DNA from: Hyphomicrobium_A sp963745205
Lineage (GTDB): Bacteria > Pseudomonadota > Alphaproteobacteria > Rhizobiales > Hyphomicrobiaceae
DNA length: 64,000 bases
Reading direction: 5' to 3'
NCBI GenBank assembly: GCA_963745205.1
Contig: CAVUWX010000013.1
Location: 1 to 64,000, forward strand
Numbering within the stretch: the first letter of the stretch is position 1; each line of letters opens with the position of its first letter. Below the pieces are notes generated by a model. The model did not search any database, was not told the origin of the DNA, and was given only the letters and a program-made list of their open reading frames with translations. Below, in pieces: positions 28,312-36,266 of the stretch. The position numbers and the translations under genes are program-made.

Positions 28312-29181
28312 TTAGGCGGCTTTCTTATAGGGCCCGCGCTTCTTTGGAAGCTGCTTGGCGTCGATGCGGACGAGGATGTCTTCGAAGCCGTAGAGGCGGT
28401 CAGCGATGCCCGCTGCCATCGCTGGCGTGACGCGCACCGTCTTATGGATGCGGATGAAGTTATAGAATACCGCGAACAGGGAGACCATATGGACGTGCGC
28501 AGTAAACCGCTTCGAAAATGCATTGGTCAACCTCGTGTAGCGGCGCATGTGCATACGCATCGAAAGGTTGAACCGTTCGACGTGGGACGTTGAGACGTGC
28601 GCCGGGTCAGGGTCTCCCTCGATCCGCGTCTTACGGCAACCGATGCATTCAGCGGGGCTGTAGCGCTTCTCAGCATCGGGGCTCTCGCCATAGAGCTTCA
28701 CGAGCTGCGCATAATCCACGTCTGCACCGAACGCTCCTTCGACCGCCTCTAGATATGCGCGGTGCCCGTCCGTCGTGAGCTGCACGCGGCTGGCGAGCCG
28801 GCAGTGCAGATCCTCCATTAGGGCTATGGCGGCTTGCGCGGACCGATCGCCGACATAGTACGAGACCATAAGCTTGGTCTCGCTATCTATGGCTGACCAC
28901 GTCCACACATCTCCAGCGCGCTCGGGGGCGGCTTTGGCGGTCTGTACGTTCTTCTGCTTAGCGTGAATAAATGCCCATGCCTCGTCGCATTGAATGCGAC
29001 GCGCCTTCACGCCGCGCACGAGCTCATCGTGCATTTCGAGAGCGACGGCGCCGGCATCGGCGAGCATTTTAGCGACACTCACAAAGCTCACATCGGAGAC
29101 GCGAGAGATCGACCGCATGGACGAGCCCTCGCAGAGCATCTGGAGGATTTGCACGCGCTTCTGGAGGGGCAGCTTGTTCAT
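28312..29181 (-). CDS. IS1-like DDE transposase
   Basis: An apparently complete transposase of about 289 residues from MNKLPLQKRVQILQMLCEGS, with an N-terminal helix-turn-helix (SISRVSDVSFVSVAKMLADA). The DDE residues are Asp in RIQCDEAWAFIHAKQKNV, Asp in LTTDGHRAYLEA and Glu in STSHVERFNLSMRMHMRRYT. The C-terminus is basic (KKRGPYKKAA). No inverted ends were found. It separates phaZ from the XRE-ImmA/IrrE gene. Confidence 0.8.
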   Translation of the reverse strand: MNKLPLQKRVQILQMLCEGSSMRSISRVSDVSFVSVAKMLADAGAVALEMHDELVRGVKARRIQCDEAWAFIHAKQKNVQTAKAAPERAGDVWTWSAIDSETKLMVSYYVGDRSAQAAIALMEDLHCRLASRVQLTTDGHRAYLEAVEGAFGADVDYAQLVKLYGESPDAEKRYSPAECIGCRKTRIEGDPDPAHVSTSHVERFNLSMRMHMRRYTRLTNAFSKRFTAHVHMVSLFAVFYNFIRIHKTVRVTPAMAAGIADRLYGFEDILVRIDAKQLPKKRGPYKKAA

Positions 29182-29271
29182 CTCCAAAAGGTAGGCGCAC
29201 GGAGCGGCATTGTCAAGCATTCTGTACAGTTTGCGTTTTTGCGCAAATCAGCTAAGCTTAGGGCATGACTG

Positions 29272-30402
29272 ATGATTTCGGAAGAATTCTTCGCTCCAGG
29301 CGAACTAATCGCGGCATTGATGGCGCAGCGAGGATGGAACAACCGGATTCTTGCTGCGGTCCTTGAGATGGATGAGGGAGGCGTTAGCCGCTTGATTGGC
29401 GGGCGCCGTTCTGTCGATGCCAAGCTTGCTATCAAGCTGGAGGAGCTATTTGGCCAGCCCGCAGAGCGCTTCTTGGATCTCCAGAGAAATTATGACTTGG
29501 CGCAGGCCAGAGCGGCTTCAAAATCCAACCCAGAACGCCAAGCTCGCGCTCATCTCTACGGCGAACTGCCTGTCTCTGAGATGATAAAACGGGGATGGAT
29601 CAATGCGGAAAGTGTACGTGACGTTGGCACCGTTCAATCCGAGCTGACGCGATTTTTTGGTGTAAACCGCGTCGAAGACATCGAGGGGATGCCTCACGCT
29701 GCGAAACGGACCAATGTGAGTACTGAGCCCAGCCTCACTCAAATGGCATGGCTATATCGCGTGAAGCAGATAGCTTCCCAAATGCTCGTCGCGAAATATT
29801 CCCAGGCGTCCGTCGCATCCGCAATTGGCGAGCTGAAAACGCTGCTCTTTTCTGCGGAAGAAATACGCAAAGTTCCCAGGGTGCTCGCAGAGAGCGGCAT
29901 TCGCTTCCTTATCGTCGAGGCTCTGCCATCCTCAAAGATCGATGGCGTATGTTATTGGCTAAGCGATACCGCACCAGTGATTGCGCTTTCGCTGCGGTTT
30001 GATCGCATTGACAACTTTTGGTTTGTTCTTCGTCACGAGATGGAACACGTAGCGCGGCGCCACGGCCTCTCGAAGATGATGCTAGACACGGATGTTGAAG
30101 GCGAAAAGGTTGGGGCGGTTCAAGATGAAGAAAGGCTAGCCGACGAAGCTGCAGCCGATTTTTGCGTCCCCGAGCGCATGATGGACGCGTTCATCGCACG
30201 CAAGGCGCCAATTTTCGCAGAGGCGGATATTTTGGCGTTTGCAAAAATGCAGCGAGTGCACCCCGGCTTGATAGCTGGTCAGTTGCGGCGACGAACTGGC
30301 CGGTATGATCGCTTTACAAACCATCTAGTAAAAATACGGCGGATCATCGTTCCAAACGCAATCACCGACGGTTGGGGCGATGTGGCGCCACTAGGGCTTT
30401 AG
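29272..30402 (+). CDS. XRE regulator fused to an ImmA/IrrE metallopeptidase (HigA-like)
   Basis: Residues 1-70 form a HigA-type helix-turn-helix (FAPGELIAALMAQRGW, LEMDEGGVSRLIGG). Residues about 190-330 form a COG2856 peptidase with the zinc motif HEMEH in FVLRHEMEHVARRHG and a downstream DEAAADFCVPERMM. Such fusions act as repressors relieved by self or partner cleavage, and as antitoxins. AGGG lies before the ATG at 29272. It is followed after 9 bp by a second gene on the same strand and is probably co-transcribed with it. There is no HigB toxin upstream. It appears intact. Confidence 0.85.
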   Translation: MISEEFFAPGELIAALMAQRGWNNRILAAVLEMDEGGVSRLIGGRRSVDAKLAIKLEELFGQPAERFLDLQRNYDLAQARAASKSNPERQARAHLYGELPVSEMIKRGWINAESVRDVGTVQSELTRFFGVNRVEDIEGMPHAAKRTNVSTEPSLTQMAWLYRVKQIASQMLVAKYSQASVASAIGELKTLLFSAEEIRKVPRVLAESGIRFLIVEALPSSKIDGVCYWLSDTAPVIALSLRFDRIDNFWFVLRHEMEHVARRHGLSKMMLDTDVEGEKVGAVQDEERLADEAAADFCVPERMMDAFIARKAPIFAEADILAFAKMQRVHPGLIAGQLRRRTGRYDRFTNHLVKIRRIIVPNAITDGWGDVAPLGL

Positions 30403-30411
30403 GGGATTTAT

Positions 30412-30897
30412 ATGTCTAAGAGACAAGAAATGCAGCGGGTGATCCGCCAGTACAAAGAAGAGACTGGCGAAATAGAGCTGGACATGCGGATGGTTGCTAA
30501 ATGGGCTGCCGCCAAAGGGTGGCCGTTGCCGGAACCGGCAAACCCGTTGGATGTCTTGGCGAAGCAGTTCACTGAAGCGGCGCGGGAGAAAGTTGAGTAC
30601 GACAAGAAAACGGGCAAGCCATACCGCGTCTACCACGCTCTAAAAGTGAGTCATGGGGGCACGCAGTTGCACCTTTTTGTAGATATTGAGGAGGCCACGC
30701 GCCCGCAGATGCTTGTTTCCCTCGTTAGCCGCAGAGAGCAAATGGTGAGCGACGGGCTAATGGTTGGCTACGATCAGGATCATTGGAATTCGATACATCC
30801 AGAAGAGGAGCCGATCCAGCTCCCGATGGATCTGGCGTTTGACATTGAGCTGCGTCGGAATGCGCCCGATGATGATGACGAAGAAAGCGCGGCCTAG
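30412..30897 (+). CDS. Uncharacterised partner of the XRE-ImmA/IrrE gene
   Basis: A 161-residue soluble protein: EMQRVIRQYKEETGEIELDM at the N-terminus, PANPLDVLAKQFTEAAREKV, a middle with PYRVYHALKVSHGGTQLHLF and RREQMVSDGLMVGYDQDHWN, and an acidic tail (DDDDEE). AGGGGA lies 5 bases before the start, and only 9 bp separate it from the upstream gene. I recall similar proteins next to ImmA/IrrE genes, but not their function. It could be the substrate or toxin of a toxin-antitoxin-like pair. Confidence 0.65.
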   Translation: MSKRQEMQRVIRQYKEETGEIELDMRMVAKWAAAKGWPLPEPANPLDVLAKQFTEAAREKVEYDKKTGKPYRVYHALKVSHGGTQLHLFVDIEEATRPQMLVSLVSRREQMVSDGLMVGYDQDHWNSIHPEEEPIQLPMDLAFDIELRRNAPDDDDEESAA

Positions 30898-31121
30898 TCA
30901 CCCTTTTTCCATCGAGCCGCAGCGCCAAGGTGAGCTATTTTTGCTCGCTCTTCAGCCGTGAGCACCTTGGCCCGCGCCTTACCGCCCTTGCGCCCGCCCT
31001 TTGCCCGTTTTGGTGCGGCCCCGACATCTTCCTCGACCTCGCCCGTCAAGACCTTCATCGTCTTGACGGCGGCGCCGACAACATCGGCGGGGCGCTTCTC
31101 GCCACGTGGTCCCTTGGGCAT
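30894..31121 (-). CDS. Small basic Lys/Ala-rich protein
   Basis: From MPKGPRGEKRPADVVGAAVK the protein runs 75 residues. The second half is histone-like (RAKGGRKGGKARAKVL) and the end is KIAHLGAAARWKKG. It probably binds nucleic acid; this is inferred from charge. AGGAGC precedes the ATG at 31121. The stop overlaps that of the convergent upstream gene by four bases. Confidence 0.65.
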   Translation of the reverse strand: MPKGPRGEKRPADVVGAAVKTMKVLTGEVEEDVGAAPKRAKGGRKGGKARAKVLTAEERAKIAHLGAAARWKKGD

Positions 31122-31191
31122 CAAATTGCTCCTAGCTTGCTTGGCGGCAGGCTTATAGGATTTTGAAAACAAGCGTTAAAGGGAGGCATCC

Positions 31192-31638
31192 GTGAGGCTG
31201 CAGCATTGGTTAGTGTTTCTGTTGTTGACCACGGCGCCTTGGATTTCGCACGCCAGCGCCGATGAATGGTTCTCCCGCGAAGGCGCCTGCTCCGACTGGA
31301 AGGGTCGCTGGATGGTGGGTCGTGATCAGTCGGGGGTATGGGTTGGCAACATTGATTATATCCACATTGGGGGGCCTTGCAGTGCTCCCGATCACTCGCA
31401 GGCGACGCAGGAAGTTCGCGCAGTGATCGTCGGCGAGGATTTCTTTGCGCGCCGCAGATCTGATCCGGGGATATGTCTTCTCCATGGCAGGGTCCGAGGG
31501 GATGAGGTGCGCGGCCACGAACTATGTGATGGCACTGCCCCGTTGGATTTTACCTTGCATTTGACTAGGGGCGAACCGGAGGGTCGCGACCGGGAGGGGC
31601 ACGACGAATGGCGAGAGCCGGAACCGCCCAGACGCTGA
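31192..31638 (+). CDS. Secreted hypothetical protein
   Basis: A signal peptide (HWLVFLLLTTAPWISHASA) precedes about 125 residues with four or five Cys (REGACSDWKG, GGPCSAPDHS, GICLLHG, HELCDGTAP), suggesting disulfides in the periplasm. The GTG start at 31192 follows AGGGAGG. No domain is recognised. Confidence 0.6.
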   Translation: MRLQHWLVFLLLTTAPWISHASADEWFSREGACSDWKGRWMVGRDQSGVWVGNIDYIHIGGPCSAPDHSQATQEVRAVIVGEDFFARRRSDPGICLLHGRVRGDEVRGHELCDGTAPLDFTLHLTRGEPEGRDREGHDEWREPEPPRR

Positions 31639-31777
31639 TCCGGCCCCAAGGCACGGTTGCGCTACGGGATGCGCTGGTCGTCCTTGCTCGTCAACTCGTG
31701 CGAATTTCAAACTGACGCACTACCGACGCGCCGTGTACATGCCGAAGGTGCGAGGCGAATTGTGGTATGAAGGATGT

Positions 31778-31891
31778 ATGCTGAAAGAGCAGCTCGAATC
31801 GTTGCTAGCGCGGGTTCTCGCCTGGCCGGAGGCGGCGCAGGATCAGCTGGTGCGCGCCGCGACAAGCTGTACGCGTCTACCGAGGGAATGA
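31778..31891 (+). pseudogene. Truncated paralog of the 71-residue protein at 12904-13119
   Basis: The frame reads MLKEQLESLLARVLAWPEAA and then QDQLVRAAT before an early stop. The LARVLAWPEAA core and following helix match the gene at 12904-13119. AAGGA precedes the ATG. The original C-terminus has been lost. Confidence 0.5.
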
Positions 31892-32108
31892 ATGCGCAGC
31901 TGGAGGCGGCCCGCGAAGAACGTGATGCGGCAGTGGAGCGGTTGAGCCGCATTGAGGCCCGCTCAAGAAAACCTGCCCAGGCGGCGTTGATCCACTCGCG
32001 CCGATCACCACGAGCGACGTAACTGAGGCCGAGCGAGACCGTCAGTCTGCTGGTTCACCGGCTGCGATTTAGCGAGCCGAAGATCGGAAGGCGAGAGCAG
32101 CCACCAGT

Positions 32109-32798
32109 TTGAACGAAGCACAGCGGCGGCTGGAAGCGATCCGGGGCAAATGGCAGCCGATGATTGACGCTGCGGATCGAGCGATTGAGGCCGCGATCGC
32201 TGCCGAGTCTCATAAGAAGACGGCGTTGGAGGCAGCCCGGGAAGCGAAGCGCAAGCTGTGGCCGGTCTCCATCTTCATCAGCCTGAAGACGCAACGTCTC
32301 TACGTGCGCCAAGGATTTGAGCCGGTTATGGAGATTCCGGTCACGATCCGCGACCCCGACAAACCGATTGGCACCCATATATTCACAGCGGTGGACTACG
32401 CGAATGGAGACGCGGGCATCCGTTGGACCGTCGTTGCTCTAGGCGGAGGACGATCTGATCTAGTCGGCAGAAGCGGCAGAGACGCTACTCCTCAAACAGA
32501 CATGACTGCCGCCACGGCAGCCCTTGACCGCATTACCATCCCGCAGGAGGTGATTGATCGCTTCTCTGACTTTGTCTGGGTCGGGTCCTCCTTGATCATC
32601 TCTGATGAGGACCAGAACAAGGAGACCGGTCCTGCAACGGATTTCATCGTAGTGAGCAGCACCGACCCACAAGGCGGTTTGAAGATGCGCAAGCCGGAGC
32701 CGCCAGCGAGGTATGTAACGGATCAACGATCCTCTGGGAGGCGCGAGGATGACGCCGCTTTCCGGCACCCGTTCGGAGGCTTCTTCGCTAACTGGTAA
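32109..32798 (+). CDS. L,D-transpeptidase-like protein lacking the catalytic cysteine
   Basis: A helical N-terminus (about 50 residues, RLEAIRGKWQPMIDAADRAI) is followed by a YkuD-like domain (VSIFISLKTQRLYVRQGFEP, DKPIGTHIFTAVDY). At the place of the usual HG and S-x-G-C-R active site it reads IPQEVIDRFSDFVWVGSSLI and ISDE, with no Cys. This variant is common in bradyrhizobia, from memory, and is probably not an active transpeptidase. The start is uncertain: TTG 32109 follows an in-frame stop about 40 bases upstream. Confidence 0.6.
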   Translation: MNEAQRRLEAIRGKWQPMIDAADRAIEAAIAAESHKKTALEAAREAKRKLWPVSIFISLKTQRLYVRQGFEPVMEIPVTIRDPDKPIGTHIFTAVDYANGDAGIRWTVVALGGGRSDLVGRSGRDATPQTDMTAATAALDRITIPQEVIDRFSDFVWVGSSLIISDEDQNKETGPATDFIVVSSTDPQGGLKMRKPEPPARYVTDQRSSGRREDDAAFRHPFGGFFANW

Positions 32799-32816
32799 GT
32801 GACCCGGCGAAGATAG

Positions 32817-33227
32817 ATGGTTGGCCGTGGTGGAGCGTCTCCTGACAGAAAGCTAGAGCAGTCATCAGGGGTAAAGGTCGTGCAGCAGATCATCAGTTCT
32901 ATCGTGCAGTTCCTGCAGCAGGGGATTGCCGCGATCTTCAGGTTCCTGGAGCTGATCTGGACGTGGTCGTTTGGTCAGATCATCGCCGTGTTCCAGTCGG
33001 ATTGGAAAGCCCTTCCCGTTTGGAAGATCGTGTTGCTTATCGCAGTCATGGCCGTGATCGCCTATGTGCTCTACAAGGCGGTGACTGTGCTCTGGGAGGC
33101 GGCGGTGGCCGTGTTCGGGGCATTCGTCGCGCTGCTCAGCGCCTTCGTGTCGGTGCTTCCATACATCGTGGCAGCAGGGCTCATCGCCTTCGCCGGGGGC
33201 TGGGTCATCCACAACGTGAACTTCTAG
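32817..33227 (+). CDS. Small integral membrane protein
   Basis: Several hydrophobic segments: VWKIVLLIAVMAVIAYVLYK, LWEAAVAVFGAFVALLSAFV and YIVAAGLIAFAGGWVIHNV. The N-terminus VVQQIISSIVQFLQQGIAAI is amphipathic. The ATG at 32817 has a weak site; the GTG at 32880, preceded by AGGGG, may be the real start and would give about 115 residues. Function is unknown. Confidence 0.55.
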   Translation: MVGRGGASPDRKLEQSSGVKVVQQIISSIVQFLQQGIAAIFRFLELIWTWSFGQIIAVFQSDWKALPVWKIVLLIAVMAVIAYVLYKAVTVLWEAAVAVFGAFVALLSAFVSVLPYIVAAGLIAFAGGWVIHNVNF

Positions 33228-33417
33228 CTCAGCGTTTCGCGCTCTTGGTCAGGTCGAGACCCGAGCTTCTATCTGGCGTTGCGAGTGAGCGCGCCACCTA
33301 CGGGCACAACGTCCGGGCCAGATAGCCTGCCACGCACACAGTAATGGTTGGCAGGCCTCCATCATCCGGACAGCGGGGACCGTTGACAGCGGGGGCCATT
33401 GGCTTTGTAAACCCTTA

Positions 33418-33461
33418 ACGGGGAGTGCCGTAGTTTTCATGGGCTGACGCCCACTCCCCGT
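33418..33461. repeat. 10-bp perfect inverted repeat
   Basis: ACGGGGAGTG (33418-33427) is repeated inverted as CACTCCCCGT (33452-33461) with 24 bases between. It could be a hairpin or a protein site. The rest of 33228-33506 holds no gene. Confidence 0.45.
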
Positions 33462-33506
33462 CAGCTCGACACCGGCCGCTGAGCTCCCACCGGGCTCGGC
33501 GGCTTT

Positions 33507-33728
33507 TTAGCGCCTCCCGACGGAAGCCCACCCGCGCTCAGCGTCGCTTACGGCTTGATATACGTTCAGAGTTTCAGCGCGCATCCACGCGCGCCACAGC
33601 TCGATGCAGTCTCTGACGTTGCCGTGGGTGCACTTCGCAAACTCTGCCGTGGGGCCACGAATGATGCGGCCCTCGTGCGCAACGAGCGCGCAGCAAACCG
33701 GACAGATGACCTTTATCATTTCAGACAC
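33507..33728 (-). CDS. Small Cys-containing hypothetical protein
   Basis: The 73 residues start from GTG at 33728 after AAGGA. ICPVCCALVAHEG and AKCTHGNVRDC suggest a small zinc-binding domain. The function is not known. Confidence 0.5.
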   Translation of the reverse strand: MSEMIKVICPVCCALVAHEGRIIRGPTAEFAKCTHGNVRDCIELWRAWMRAETLNVYQAVSDAERGWASVGRR

Positions 33729-33931
33729 GTTGATCCTTCAACGCCGCAGGAAGCCCCGACGATGTTGGACGTTACCGCCGCAGCCGGGCCCTATCAGCCC
33801 GATAGATAAACTGCGACAGACCTCCGATAGTTCAGCGACGACACGACCTCGTGATCCCCAATGATCGCTAGGGGATAACGCGGAACGGCACCCGCTGGGT
33901 GACGTTGGCCCTCTAGCAATGGAGTAGAGTC

Positions 33932-34105
33932 ATGTTGGACCCAACCCTCGAGGGTATTAGAAAATTGTGGTACCGCAGTTTTGACGAGTTATTGCACGAG
34001 CCCTTACCCGAGCGCTGGATTGACCTAATCAAGCGGCTCAATGCCGACGAAAATGCTTGGCGCAAACGCACCCGTCCCGAGCGGATCAATAAGAAAGCTC
34101 ATTAG
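33932..34105 (+). CDS. nepR: NepR-family anti-sigma factor
   Basis: A 57-residue protein with the NepR core LHEPLPERWIDLIKRLNADE. NepR binds the ECF sigma factor EcfG in the alphaproteobacterial general stress response and is released by phosphorylated PhyR. The ATG follows GGAG. Neither ecfG nor phyR is nearby, so this is an orphan, perhaps a second NepR of the cell. Identification rests on the short motif. Confidence 0.65.
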   Translation: MLDPTLEGIRKLWYRSFDELLHEPLPERWIDLIKRLNADENAWRKRTRPERINKKAH

Positions 34106-34206
34106 CGCCGCCACCGCTCGCGCATCTTCGTGACGCTGCCACGACGCCGACAGGACGGCAGTCTCCACCTGCTGTCCCAGAGGAGCCCTGTTACGGAAGG
34201 GATCAA

Positions 34207-34276
34207 TGGGGCAGCCTTGGTCTCGTTTGCAAGGGGTCTAATGCCGATGCCCGTTGTTGGCTCGCGCCAAGCGAGC
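34207..34276. repeat. Structured repeat element, copy A
   Basis: About 70 bases closely related to 34997-35066. The outer ends pair (GGGCA with TGCCC), CCTTG pairs with CAAGG, and GCTCGC-GCCAA-GCGAGC forms a perfect 6-bp hairpin. It lies 55 bp upstream of a small membrane-protein gene. Confidence 0.5.
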
Positions 34277-34330
34277 GACTGGCCTAGTCTGGTGCTTGGG
34301 AGTGTGCTTGATCCCAGCACCGGAGCCACC

Positions 34331-34594
34331 ATGCTACGACGTTATCTGGGAACTGCTTTAGTACTGGTGGTGCTGCTCGGTTTACTCGCGTGGGCGGTCT
34401 GGACCATGGTCCAAATGTGGACCTCGGTCGAAGGGGCCATGGGCACGCACGAATGGATTGCGATGATCCTCGGGATATTCTTTTCGTGCCTCGTAGGATT
34501 GGGGCTGATGGGATTGATGTTCTTCAGCAGTCGTGAAGGCTACGATGAGCCGCCGACTTACATTCAAGAGAACGACGATGACAAGAATGTCTGA
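34331..34594 (+). CDS. Small two-helix membrane protein
   Basis: From the ATG at 34331, preceded by GGAG, the 87 residues contain two membrane helices: GTALVLVVLLGLLAWAVWTM and ILGIFFSCLVGLGLMGLMFF. The tail is polar and acidic (EGYDEPPTYIQENDDD). It resembles short bradyrhizobial membrane proteins of unknown role. Confidence 0.65.
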   Translation: MLRRYLGTALVLVVLLGLLAWAVWTMVQMWTSVEGAMGTHEWIAMILGIFFSCLVGLGLMGLMFFSSREGYDEPPTYIQENDDDKNV

Positions 34595-34635
34595 CGCCTT
34601 GCAGGCCAAGCTCGTCAACCCGCCGCGATTTAGCA

Positions 34636-34721
34636 AGGCTGATCCCGACCACAGATCGAAACCAGCTCTAGCGCGCGCTTGAGGAGTGATCGGTTGATCC
34701 GATCTAGTTCGCGCCAATTGG
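34636..34721. repeat. Dispersed hairpin repeat, copy 2
   Basis: Matches 7309-7390 along its length with GGCTGATCCC, CAGCTCTAGCGCGC, GTGATCGGTT and a closing CGCGCCAATTGG. It lies directly after the membrane-protein gene. Confidence 0.5.
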
Positions 34722-34790
34722 AAGCGTAGATCGGCAGGCTAAGCTGTCACACTGTCTGTGGGTTGTGAATGCGGTGCCCAAAGCAATTGA

Positions 34791-34835
34791 GGGCTGACCC
34801 CCTGTCCGAAGATCAGCCCTGGCGCATTTGAGATA
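34791..34835. repeat. Dispersed hairpin repeat, copy 3 (partial)
   Basis: GGGCTGA and TCAGCCC form a 7-bp stem around CCCCTGTCCGAAGA, followed by TGGCGCAT, matching the first half of the other two copies. Confidence 0.5.
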
Positions 34836-34996
34836 AGGGTCGGGTCAGCCGACCAGGCGCGCCATCAATGTACCTTTGCGTGCCAACGAGCGGCCACAGC
34901 CTCAGAGTTGTGCAATCAGGATGCAAATCAAGTGGGGGCGGCTTAGGAGGGCACCGCCCCCCGCTGCCCTACGGGAACCCTTCAACAGGAGGGAAC

Positions 34997-35066
34997 GGGG
35001 GCAGCCTTGGCCTCGTGTGCGAGGCGTCTAAAGCCTCTGCCCGTTCTCAGCTCGCGTCAAGCTCAC
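34997..35066. repeat. Structured repeat element, copy B
   Basis: GGGGCAGCCTTGGCCTCG opens the copy; CCTCG-TGTG-CGAGG forms a 5-bp stem and GGGCAG pairs with CTGCCC. Differences from copy A partly keep the pairing. It lies 113 bp upstream of the secreted-protein gene at 35179. Confidence 0.5.
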
Positions 35067-35178
35067 TGCAGAGCGTGACGATCCGTGAGTCTTGCCCGAC
35101 CTCGCAGGACCTTCGCTAGATGCGAATGATAGCTCAAGCTACAGTCACATTAGACAATCAACCGGTCGCGGATGCGCG

Positions 35179-35650
35179 ATGTTCCGCTTCTCCCTCATAG
35201 TGGCCGCCTGCGTGGGTTTTGCCTTACCGACCCAGGCAAATGAATGCGATGCTCTTGTGGCCAATTTCTTAGCGCACGCTGCCAGGGCTCACGTTCGCAA
35301 GTAAATCGCATATGGCTGCTGAGTTCAATTTTGACATCGTCTATCTGAAACACCCGCAGGCCACCCAGGTGGCACTTTCCTGCGGGCCACTGCAGCCCTC
35401 GCTCAACATCGACTGGCGTGGCGGCTTACCGTCGGCAGGGTACTTTCAATTGATCGGACAGCTCGGCAGCATCATGACCGGAGTATCAGCAGCAGCGGTT
35501 CGCACGGGGGCTATGGAATGTCAGAAGTCGGCGCTTGTCGCAAAATATGAGATGAGCGAGTTCACGTCGAAGGGTGTGAAGTTTGAATGCGCGATTTTCA
35601 CGCACGACAGCGGCGGCACAGCAATGTCGATCTACCAGCACAAGCGCTAA
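35179..35650 (+). pseudogene. Secreted hypothetical protein, frameshifted
   Basis: A signal peptide (MFRFSLIVAACVGFALPTQA) and the first mature residues (NECDALVANFLAHAA) are in one frame. The rest (GLTFASKSHMAAEFNFDIVY through TAMSIYQHKR) is in another. An extra base near 35283 breaks the gene. The mature part has three Cys and no known domain. Confidence 0.6.
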
Positions 35651-35964
35651 GCACCGCCACCGCTCGCGCATGGCCACAACCCCGCACGCCGAGCACTTCA
35701 TCTGCTTGCCGACTTCTGGATCAGTTGTCTCGCGTGGGAGCGGCATGGTGGCCGGGTCAATTTCGCGCTCGTAACCGCTGGCGATGCAATACACCCACAC
35801 GAGTTTCCCGTCGCGCGCACGCCGTTCACGGCCTCGGTGACGCAGACAAGCTCCCACCCCTCTGCGCCCATCCGCACCGGAAATTGCCGTCCCTCGTGTT
35901 GCTGGTGTTCCCATTGGTGGCGCTTCGCCTCGGTCGCCGGTGTTCCCGGTTTAACTGTTGGCAT
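35649..35964 (-). pseudogene. Small hypothetical protein with a Cys pair, frameshifted
   Basis: MPTVKPGTPATEAKRHQWEH, RMGAEGWELVCVTEAVNGVR is followed after an indel near 35810 by KLVWVYCIASGYEREIDPAT and MKCSACGVVAMRERWR. The CSAC pair suggests a zinc ribbon. A 25-bp piece of its 3' end also occurs at 34102-34126. Confidence 0.5.
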
Positions 35965-35975
35965 TGTCTCTTCCC

Positions 35976-36266
35976 TCAGCGCTTAGGCGGCAACTTGGCC
36001 GCTGCTTCCTCAAGCTGCTCCTCCCACTCGCCGGGTGAGTAGTAGTCCACCTTCAAGGTTTCATCCCGTCGATTGATCGTGAGAACTTTACGGCGATGCC
36101 AGACGTCCAAATGGCCTGACGTCGGCAAATAAATTATGGTCAGCGTCCCGGCCCTATACTCCTTGTAGGCCATCGATCCCACGGGGACGTCAGCGCCCTT
36201 GGCCTCTACGACTGACAACGCCAGCTCGTACAACTCCAGGGCGCGTTTCTCGTCGCTAGTCCTCAA
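35976..36266 (-). CDS. Hypothetical protein, tandem paralog 1
   Basis: From TTG at 36266 (overlapping the upstream stop as TTGA) the protein runs 96 residues: EKRALELYELALSVVEAKGA, AGTLTIIYLPTSGHLDVWHR, RKVLTINRRDETLKVDYYSP and GEWEEQLEEAAAKL. It is clearly related to the next gene upstream. Helix, two beta hairpins and a final helix are likely. No known domain. Confidence 0.6.
   Translation of the reverse strand: MRTSDEKRALELYELALSVVEAKGADVPVGSMAYKEYRAGTLTIIYLPTSGHLDVWHRRKVLTINRRDETLKVDYYSPGEWEEQLEEAAAKLPPKR

Noticed and set aside
28280..29240. Inverted ends of the IS1-like element
   Set aside because: I compared both flanks of the transposase and found no convincing inverted pair, so only the gene is annotated.
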